Source: CAYSND01 sp964642235 (lineage in GTDB: Bacteria; Bacteroidota; Bacteroidia; Bacteroidales; UBA932). Taken from it: a DNA stretch of 20,732 nucleotides. Positions 15,147 to 20,732 of the stretch are shown one piece after another. The notes below the pieces were generated by a model, which was not told where the DNA came from, did no database searches, and was given only the letters and a program-made list of their open reading frames with translations. A program made the position numbers and the translations under genes. The stretch is from contig CAZXOP010000024.1 of assembly GCA_964642235.1 (NCBI GenBank), positions 1-20,732 on the forward strand. Direction: 5' to 3'. Every line of letters begins with the position of its first letter. The first letter of the stretch is position 1.

Positions 15147-16097
15147 TTACCAGTACAATAAACATGCCCCTGTGGTAAATCCGGCACCAAAAGCAGAAAA
15201 AATAAGTTTGTCACCTCGTTTAAGTTTTCCCTCTTTATTTAGTTCATCGAGAAGGAGTGCAACACTCGCAGAAGAGGTGTTTCCTGTTCTCTCGACATTA
15301 TGTGGAAACTTGGCGGGGTCTTGATGGAGATGCTCGCAAATGGAATCAACAATTCTCTGATTTGCCTGATGAATAAGATAATAATCTATATCATCTTCGG
15401 TTAGATTTGCCTGCTCCATCACACTTCTTATATCTTTCATAGAGGCATAAACAGCAAGTTTAAAGATATCTTTTCCATTCATATAGAGAGGGTGATTTCT
15501 TACCTCTTTGTTAAAAAATGGAGACATCTCTAAGGATCTCTGCTGATAAAGCGACTCGGTTTTGCTTGTAGTGGAGAGATGAAATGACTTAAAATTATCC
15601 TCCTCGTCAGTTAGTACAACTGCCGCCGCTGCGTCTCCGAAAAGGACACAGGTAGATCTGTTTTCCCAGCTCACCATCTTTGTGGGCTCTTCTGCACATA
15701 CTACTAAGACTTTTTTAACTCTTCCACTCTTAAAATAGGCATGTGCCATATCGAGTGCATAAACAAATCCTGCACAAGCACCGTTAAGGTCAATACAGGG
15801 ACAAGTAGCACCGATAGCTCCCTGAACCATGCAACTCATAGCAGGAGTTACATATTCATTAACCACATTTGAGCAAATTATAAAATCGAGCTCTTTGGGA
15901 TCAATTTTAGCCTCCTCTAAAGCCCTTTGACAAGCTATGGCAGCAAGGTCTTCGAGATGTTCAGAAGAAATTATTTGTCTCTGTTTGATTCCTGTTCGAG
16001 TAACTATCCACTCATCGGTGGTATCAAGGAACTCTTCGAGCATTTGATTAGTTACAGTAAGGGAGGGTTGAATACTCCCGGTTCCAGCTATTCTCAT
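15147..16097 (-). CDS. fabH: 3-oxoacyl-[ACP] synthase III
   Basis: Starts fatty-acid synthesis by condensing an acyl-CoA primer with malonyl-ACP. The 316-residue protein carries the Cys-His-Asn triad: C108 (LNGACAGFVYAL), H243 (LIHQANQRIVDSI) and N273 (TGNTSSASVALLL). DTTDEWIVTRTGIKQR and VLFGDAAAAVVL are typical. The branch is unlike the usual Bacteroides FabH (for example CPCIDLNGACAG in place of FAFDLQAACSG). A role in making a special acyl starter, or an acyltransferase function as in some KAS III homologues, cannot be excluded. It heads the fab operon. The 152-bp region upstream is shared with the divergent LytTR regulator. Confidence 0.92.
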   Translation of the reverse strand: MRIAGTGSIQPSLTVTNQMLEEFLDTTDEWIVTRTGIKQRQIISSEHLEDLAAIACQRALEEAKIDPKELDFIICSNVVNEYVTPAMSCMVQGAIGATCPCIDLNGACAGFVYALDMAHAYFKSGRVKKVLVVCAEEPTKMVSWENRSTCVLFGDAAAAVVLTDEEDNFKSFHLSTTSKTESLYQQRSLEMSPFFNKEVRNHPLYMNGKDIFKLAVYASMKDIRSVMEQANLTEDDIDYYLIHQANQRIVDSICEHLHQDPAKFPHNVERTGNTSSASVALLLDELNKEGKLKRGDKLIFSAFGAGFTTGACLLYW

Positions 16098-16128
16098 TGT
16101 GTTTGGTTTTAGTACTTTTAAAAACAGC

Positions 16129-16138
16129 GCAAATTTGC
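16129..16138. promoter_or_regulatory. Perfect 10-bp palindrome upstream of fabH
   Basis: GCAAATTTGC is a perfect inverted repeat 31 bp upstream of the fabH start codon, in the promoter-proximal part of the divergent intergenic region. Its place suits a dimeric operator, but no regulator is identified and a 10-bp palindrome can occur by chance. I found no clean TAnnTTTG box for fabH. Confidence 0.3.
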
Positions 16139-16165
16139 CAACCCTAAGCTTGAAGGCAAAAAAAT

Positions 16166-16235
16166 TGTGGTGAAGAGTAGGTAAATGTGGCGAAAATGTC
16201 GATATTTGGGGCGAATTTTATATATTTGTGGCGAA
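16166..16235 (+). repeat. Four phased direct repeats (consensus TGTGGCGAA), probable LytTR operator array
   Basis: Copies are TGTGGTGAA (16166-16174), TGTGGCGAA (16186-16194), TGGGGCGAA (16207-16215) and TGTGGCGAA (16227-16235). Their starts are 20, 21 and 20 bp apart, so all four face the same side of the helix. Copies 3 and 4 are alike over 17 bp with one difference (16203-16219 and 16223-16239). LytTR domains are known to bind pairs of 9-bp direct repeats spaced by about two helical turns, and this array sits directly upstream of a LytTR gene. Copy 4 overlaps the candidate -7 box and ends 14 bp before the ATG. Confidence 0.8.
16221..16228 (+). promoter_or_regulatory. Candidate -7 box of the LytTR gene, overlapped by repeat 4
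   Basis: TATATTTG matches TAnnTTTG exactly and ends 21 nt before the ATG at 16250. Its last two bases are the first two of direct repeat 4, so a protein bound there should interfere with polymerase. No clear -33 TTTG lies at the usual spacing, which would fit a promoter needing an activator at repeats 1-3. Confidence 0.5.
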
Positions 16236-16249
16236 TTTTTTAGAATTTA

Positions 16250-17089
16250 ATGAAAACAAAATTACCGTCCTTTTTAACCGGAAAAAATGAATTAACTGGT
16301 ACTCTGATATTTACCGCTTTCTTCGGAATTGCGTTCTTAAATATATATAGCCCCCTCTCATCGACTACTTGGTTTGGACTTAATAAATCTGCCTTTTTTA
16401 TATTCACTATAGGGTTTATATCCCTCTCCCTCATTCTGCTGATAATAAGTAGAGTAATTATGCATAAGACACGGTATAGTCTAAATATAGGCTACCCGGG
16501 CTATATCATCTGGATTATATGTGAGATTCTGGTTATAACCCTTTTTTACACTTATGTTACGGCATATCATATTAGGATGTCCCCACCATATTTCTCTATT
16601 ATCTTCCCAAAAGTCCTTTTATATGTCTCGATTATTCTAATAGTCCCCTACTCAATATCGGCACTCTACTGTGGTATGAACTATAGAAGAAATACTTTAA
16701 GAATTCAAGACTATTCTCAAGTGGTCTCTGATGACGATAACGCACCAAGGGAGATGGAGATGGTGCATTTGTCAGATAATAGCGGTAATCTTAAACTCTC
16801 TGTCCGTTTGGATAATCTCTACTACATAGAGTCTCAGGATAATTATATTAAGGTCTTTTACCTCAATAATAATATCCTGAAAAACTATATGTTAAGATGC
16901 AAATTACAGACTATAGAAGAGAGTTTTGCCGGAAGCCCCCTAATAAGGTGTCACCGCTCGTATATCGTTAATTCTAAAAAGATACGCGCTGTCAGAAGGG
17001 AGAAAAATATAACCCTTATCGACCTCGACCACCCCGACATCTCCCCCATCCCTGTTACCAGAAAGCACGCCCTGCCGGAAGAGTTCTAA
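16250..17089 (+). CDS. Membrane-embedded LytTR-family transcriptional regulator
   Basis: The 279-residue protein has no receiver domain. The N-terminal half is membrane-embedded, with about four helices (roughly residues 15-33, 46-71, 82-106 and 115-141). A polar linker (142-172) leads to a C-terminal LytTR DNA-binding domain (about 173-279). LytTR hallmarks: LYYIESQDNYIKVFY, the recognition segment LIRCHRSYIVNSKKI and SPIPVTRKH. This is a one-component membrane regulator, so the signal is presumably sensed in or at the membrane; no partner kinase or inhibitor is visible. The four direct repeats just upstream indicate autoregulation. The gene is divergent from fabH, which makes fatty-acid genes a possible second target (inference). 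Its stop overlaps the convergent ftcD stop by 4 bp. Confidence 0.9.
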   Translation: MKTKLPSFLTGKNELTGTLIFTAFFGIAFLNIYSPLSSTTWFGLNKSAFFIFTIGFISLSLILLIISRVIMHKTRYSLNIGYPGYIIWIICEILVITLFYTYVTAYHIRMSPPYFSIIFPKVLLYVSIILIVPYSISALYCGMNYRRNTLRIQDYSQVVSDDDNAPREMEMVHLSDNSGNLKLSVRLDNLYYIESQDNYIKVFYLNNNILKNYMLRCKLQTIEESFAGSPLIRCHRSYIVNSKKIRAVRREKNITLIDLDHPDISPIPVTRKHALPEEF

Positions 17090-18780
17090 ATCTTACTATT
17101 CACTACTTTAAGAATCTCCGACTCTTTAAGGTCGGCAGCTATGGCGATTTGGGCTGCTTCTGCAACAAGTTGATCGGCTTTAGCTCTATCTTTAAGCCCA
17201 ACTGCATTTATCTTTACATTTAGGAATGCTCCCTGAACAGCTGTCCTTAAAGAGAGTGCACCTACACCTGCATCAGAAACCGAATTAGGGTTCCCTTCGT
17301 TTGCCATAGCCTCCACTACATCAAAGGCTTTGAAGGCGACTTTCATCGTCCTAAGAGGAACCTCGATAGCATAGAGAGTGGCCTCTTCTAACGCTGCTGC
17401 GCGTGCTGCCTTCTCAGCATCTGTCCCTTTAGGAAGCGAAAGTGCATCCATTATTCGGTTAAAGGAGTTGGTATCCTCATCCACTAAGAAAAGGAGTTCT
17501 GAAATCAGAGCCTGTCCCTTTTCTGCCCAATCGGAGAAGAACTCCCAACGAGCATCCCACCCTGCTTTATGAGAGGAGAGGTTTGCTACCATAGTGGCAA
17601 GTGATGCACCAAGAGAGGCAATATAAGCTGAGATAGAACCACCACCCGGCGCAGGTGATTCAGAAGCTGTTTCAAGGGCAAAACCTTTACAAGTCATATC
17701 CACAAGCTTCTTCTTAGACTCATCCTCAAGAAGATACTCTATAACTTTCTCCCTCGGGTTAAAAGGTTTCAAATCATCAAGTCCCATAGATTTTACAGCT
17801 ATCTTAATTATCTCCTCTTCAGAAATACCGCGGGAGCGATTCTGTAGTCCTAAATAGAAACGACCTGCATCCAAAAGAACCTTCTTAGGCAATAGTCCCA
17901 CTATCTCAGACCCTGTTACACGCAAACCACGCTCTTGAGCCTTTTTAAGCACCTCTTCGAAAGCAACATGCACAGGAGTAACAGAGATATTTGTAACATT
18001 CATAGAGATTTGTGCTATACCGTACTCCTCTATAAACCAACCAATAGCCTTGCACCCTTTCAATGTTCCTGGGATCCAGACATCCTTCCCATTTTCATCT
18101 TTTACCACCTTCCCTGTTATAGGGTCCCCCTCTCTCTTCTTACGTCCCTTCTCACGAACATCGAAGGCAACAGAGTTCGCTCTGCGGGTAGAGGTGGTAT
18201 TGAGGCTATAATTTGTGGCAATAAGAAAGTCACGTGCTCCGTTGGCTGTCGCTCCGGTATTAGCAACAGATTCATTAAACTCTGCAGGCCCGAAATCAGG
18301 CTTCCACTCAGGGTTTGCAAACTTCTTTTCAAGACCCTCATACTCTCCTGAACGACAAGCAGCTAAGTTTATACGCTCAGGGCGATAAGCTGCATTTTCA
18401 TAACAATAAACTGGGATATTTAACTCCTCTCCCACTCTTTTAGCCACTTGACGTGCAAACTCGGCACACTCCTCCATCGTAACACCTGCAATCGGGATAA
18501 AAGGACAAACATCGGTAGCCCCCATACGAGGGTGCTCCCCTTTATGATGTCTCATATCGATCTCTTGAGAGGCCTTTTTAATGGCTTGGAAAGCCGCTTC
18601 CATTACTTTTTCAGGCTCTCCTACAAAAGTCACCACTGTTCTATTAGTGGCAGCTCCCGGATCCACATCGAGAAGTTTAACACCTTCAACCGATTCAATT
18701 ACAGAAGTAATTCTTTTAATAACTTGCATGTCGCGTCCTTCACTAAAATTGGGGACACATTCTATCAAACGCTGTATCAT
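17086..18780 (-). CDS. ftcD: Bifunctional glutamate formimidoyltransferase / formimidoyl-THF cyclodeaminase
   Basis: Transfers the formimino group from N-formimidoyl-glutamate to tetrahydrofolate, then cyclises it to 5,10-methenyl-THF with release of ammonia. This is the end of histidine degradation and feeds one-carbon metabolism. The 564-residue protein is the full fusion: N-terminal FTCD_N (about 1-180; LIECVPNFSEG, and KGEHPRMGATDVCPF with the catalytic-region H83), a central domain (about 181-330; ATNYSLNTTSTRRAN, GIAQISMNVTN) and the C-terminal cyclodeaminase (about 350-564; ASESPAPGGGSISAYIASLGA, NPNSVSDAGVGAL). Many bacteria encode the last part as a separate gene (fchA). It is downstream of hutI and the MBL hydrolase. 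Confidence 0.95.
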   Translation of the reverse strand: MIQRLIECVPNFSEGRDMQVIKRITSVIESVEGVKLLDVDPGAATNRTVVTFVGEPEKVMEAAFQAIKKASQEIDMRHHKGEHPRMGATDVCPFIPIAGVTMEECAEFARQVAKRVGEELNIPVYCYENAAYRPERINLAACRSGEYEGLEKKFANPEWKPDFGPAEFNESVANTGATANGARDFLIATNYSLNTTSTRRANSVAFDVREKGRKKREGDPITGKVVKDENGKDVWIPGTLKGCKAIGWFIEEYGIAQISMNVTNISVTPVHVAFEEVLKKAQERGLRVTGSEIVGLLPKKVLLDAGRFYLGLQNRSRGISEEEIIKIAVKSMGLDDLKPFNPREKVIEYLLEDESKKKLVDMTCKGFALETASESPAPGGGSISAYIASLGASLATMVANLSSHKAGWDARWEFFSDWAEKGQALISELLFLVDEDTNSFNRIMDALSLPKGTDAEKAARAAALEEATLYAIEVPLRTMKVAFKAFDVVEAMANEGNPNSVSDAGVGALSLRTAVQGAFLNVKINAVGLKDRAKADQLVAEAAQIAIAADLKESEILKVVNSKI

Positions 18781-18788
18781 AAAAATTG

Positions 18789-19436
18789 TTATTTTGGGTA
18801 AATCATTGTTATGCCTGTATCTAATCCTTTAAATAGCTTAGCAGGGTCAAGCTCAAAGTAATGAATAGGATAGAGGTATTTGGGTTTAATCATATTAGCC
18901 ACTTCGATAAACTCCTCATCTGTCATAGTATAGGGGAGGTTTTTAGGGAGAAATGCTATGTCTATATTCGTAATTGCCTTCATTTCAGGAATAGGCTCAG
19001 TATCTCCGGCAATATAGAGTCTGTAACCACTTAAATCGATAATGTACCCATTCCCGGCCCCCTTGGGGTGGAATAGGTCTCCCTGCTCATTCCTGCGGTT
19101 TATATTATATGAGGGGACAGAATGAATCACCATTTTTCCATATCTGAATGTCTCATTGTTATTCAGCACTTTGTAGCGATGATCCACCTCTGTTACATCT
19201 TTGCTTACGACAAAGGTGGTATCAGGGGTCTCTATTTTAGAGAAGGCACACTTGTCGTAATGATCATAATGACTGTGAGTAACCAAGATTAAGTCTGCAG
19301 GCTCCATCCCGGTATAGTCTATCACTTCGCTGTATGGGTCGAAATAGATATTCTTTCCATTCCATTGCAGCAATAAAGAGGCATGTCCGAAGACTTTAAT
19401 CTTTATCTCTCCGAGGGGGGTCTTATAACTATCCAT
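18789..19436 (-). CDS. MBL-fold metal-dependent hydrolase (UlaG-like)
   Basis: A 215-residue metallo-beta-lactamase-fold protein. The metal-binding motif is THSHYDHYD (H54, H56, D58, H59). Further ligands are probably H in IHSVPSYNINRR, D in YIAGDTEPIPEM and H in LYPIHYFELDP. It belongs to the short single-domain UlaG/YtkL-type group, whose substrates are mostly unknown. The start at 19436 (MDSYKTPLGEIKI) lies 8 nt after the hutI stop and matches where homologues begin. An in-frame ATG at 19463 would add nine residues and overlap hutI by 20 bp. Its place between hutI and ftcD suggests a task linked to histidine or formiminoglutamate breakdown, but that is only context. Confidence 0.88.
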   Translation of the reverse strand: MDSYKTPLGEIKIKVFGHASLLLQWNGKNIYFDPYSEVIDYTGMEPADLILVTHSHYDHYDKCAFSKIETPDTTFVVSKDVTEVDHRYKVLNNNETFRYGKMVIHSVPSYNINRRNEQGDLFHPKGAGNGYIIDLSGYRLYIAGDTEPIPEMKAITNIDIAFLPKNLPYTMTDEEFIEVANMIKPKYLYPIHYFELDPAKLFKGLDTGITMIYPK

Positions 19437-19443
19437 AATAAAT

Positions 19444-20721
19444 TTATTTATACTGTTTTCCATTCAAAATAACCATATCCACTAAACTTGTGCTAAAAGA
19501 GTAGAGGAAAAACTGATATGAGGGGATTGGGTAGGTGATAAAGAGATTGGCCTTTTTTCCTATCTCTATGGAGCCTAAAATATCCTCCACACCCATCGCA
19601 TACGCCCCGTTTATAGTCGCGGCATTTACCATAATCTCCGGTGTCAATCCCATTTTCAAAGCCCCTAAAGCCATCATAAACTGCATACTCCCCGATGGAG
19701 AAGAGCCGGGATTATAGTTAGATGCCACCGCAAGAGGGAGCCCATACTTTATCATCTCTTTTGCCGGAGGGAAATCCATCCCGAGGAAAAATGTGGCTCC
19801 TGGGAGTAGATTTGCTATCGTATCGGAGTCTCTAAGTGCCTCAAACTCCTCTCTCCCTGTAAACTCCAGATGGTCAACCGACAATGCCCCATATTTCACT
19901 CCCACCTGAACACCTCCGGAGAAGCTCATCTGATTTGCATGCACCTTAGGGCGGAGTCCATATTTCATCCCTGCAGTAAAAATCCTCTCTGCATCCTCCA
20001 CCGTGAAAAATCCCTCCTCACAAAATATATCAATATACTCGGCAAGCTCCTCTGTAGCAATAACCGGTATCATCTCATTTATAATCTCATTTACATACCC
20101 TATTCTATCCCCTCTATATCTTTCGGGAACTGCATGAGCCCCTAAAAAGGTGGTTTTCACTGTCAAAGGGGTCTCCTCTCCGATTCTCTTCGCCACTCTG
20201 AGCATCTTAATCTCATCTTCTAACGAGAGTCCATATCCGCTTTTTATCTCCACAGCACCAGTCCCCAATGAGATAATTTCGCGTGCCCTTTCGAGTGTCT
20301 GCCTATAAAGTTCCTCCTCCGGAGTATCGTGCAATAATTTTACTGAGTTCAATATCCCCCCTCCGCGCTCCGCAATCTCTTTATAGGACAATCCTTTAAT
20401 TTTATCGACAAATTCTCTCTCTCTGCTCCCTGCATAAACAAGGTGGGTATGCGAATCGCAGAATGATGGGAAAACCACCCTCCCCTTCGCATCAATAACC
20501 CTCTCCACACTCGCCTCTATCGCATCTAACTGACTTATACCCTCTTCGAAAATGTCAAGTTCCGACATCTCTCCGAAGTCTATAATCAGCTCATCCTCAA
20601 TAAGTAAATAGGCATCTTCGATAATAGGAAGTTCATTCATCTCCTCCCCCCTTAAAGGGAGAGCAAACTCCTCTTCTCTGACATTAACGAGCTCTTTTAT
20701 ATTTTTTATAAACGTTTTCAT
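19444..20721 (-). CDS. hutI: Imidazolonepropionase
   Basis: Hydrolyses 4-imidazolone-5-propanoate to N-formimidoyl-L-glutamate, the third step of histidine degradation, in the cytoplasm. The 425-residue amidohydrolase has the metal-binding H91 and H93 (FCDSHTHLVYAGSREREF), IKSGYGLSLEDEIKML, KVHANQMSFSGG, SVDHLEFT and NYNPGSSPSGSMQFMMALG, all typical of HutI. The sequence around the start is AAAGGGAGAAG-ATG, a purine-rich stretch at SD distance. The gene is complete but only 11 nt of upstream sequence are in the window, so its promoter and any hutH/hutU neighbours are outside. It probably leads the hutI - MBL - ftcD unit. Confidence 0.95.
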   Translation of the reverse strand: MKTFIKNIKELVNVREEEFALPLRGEEMNELPIIEDAYLLIEDELIIDFGEMSELDIFEEGISQLDAIEASVERVIDAKGRVVFPSFCDSHTHLVYAGSREREFVDKIKGLSYKEIAERGGGILNSVKLLHDTPEEELYRQTLERAREIISLGTGAVEIKSGYGLSLEDEIKMLRVAKRIGEETPLTVKTTFLGAHAVPERYRGDRIGYVNEIINEMIPVIATEELAEYIDIFCEEGFFTVEDAERIFTAGMKYGLRPKVHANQMSFSGGVQVGVKYGALSVDHLEFTGREEFEALRDSDTIANLLPGATFFLGMDFPPAKEMIKYGLPLAVASNYNPGSSPSGSMQFMMALGALKMGLTPEIMVNAATINGAYAMGVEDILGSIEIGKKANLFITYPIPSYQFFLYSFSTSLVDMVILNGKQYK

Positions 20722-20732
20722 CTTCTCCCTTT

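Overview
The window (about 41-42% GC by eye) looks like chromosomal core DNA from a member of the Bacteroidota, probably Bacteroidales. Evidence: several start regions carry the phylum's TAnnTTTG -7 box; one lipoprotein has a C-K-K-K-E-E start typical of Bacteroidota surface lipoproteins; there is a FISUMP-domain lipoprotein; the FabG, fumarase and hut genes read as Bacteroidota-like. I see no tRNA, rRNA, insertion sequence, phage gene or CRISPR array. The species assignment is inference.

Layout. (1) 1-2715, minus strand: a surface lipoprotein (FISUMP), LemA, a cytoplasmic TPM-domain protein and a secreted TPM/YgcG-like protein that runs off the left edge. (2) 2813-5517, plus strand: a two-gene unit with an ApbE flavin-transferase lipoprotein and a Tat-exported D-aminoacylase-type amidohydrolase, divergent from block 1. 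(3) 5507-12060, minus strand: a tightly packed run rlmN - patatin/PlpD-like outer-membrane protein - recX - prfB - class I fumarase, with junctions of +4, -1, -4 and +8 nt. prfB is encoded in two frames joined by a classic programmed +1 frameshift. (4) 12215-12673, plus strand: an isolated small cysteine-rich lipoprotein. (5) 12691-16097, minus strand: a FAS II operon fabH-fabF-fabZ-fabG without acpP, fabD or an enoyl reductase. (6) 16250-17089, plus strand, divergent from fabH: a membrane-embedded LytTR regulator. (7) 17086-20721, minus strand: hutI - MBL-fold hydrolase - ftcD, part of histidine degradation to glutamate.

The most notable signal is in the 152-bp fabH/LytTR intergenic region: four direct repeats of TGTGGCGAA (two with one mismatch), spaced 20, 21 and 20 bp apart, immediately upstream of the LytTR gene. 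The last repeat overlaps its candidate -7 box. LytTR domains are known to bind direct repeats about two helical turns apart, so this looks like an autoregulatory operator array, and possibly one that also controls the divergent fatty-acid operon. A membrane-embedded one-component regulator next to a fatty-acid synthesis operon suggests, as a hypothesis only, membrane-state control of lipid synthesis.

Other points: the FabH/FabF/FabZ proteins look more like Firmicutes enzymes than usual Bacteroidota ones, while FabG looks native; the prfB recoding site keeps a Shine-Dalgarno-like element in a phylum that largely does not use SD for initiation; and rlmN may be transcribed as a leaderless mRNA.
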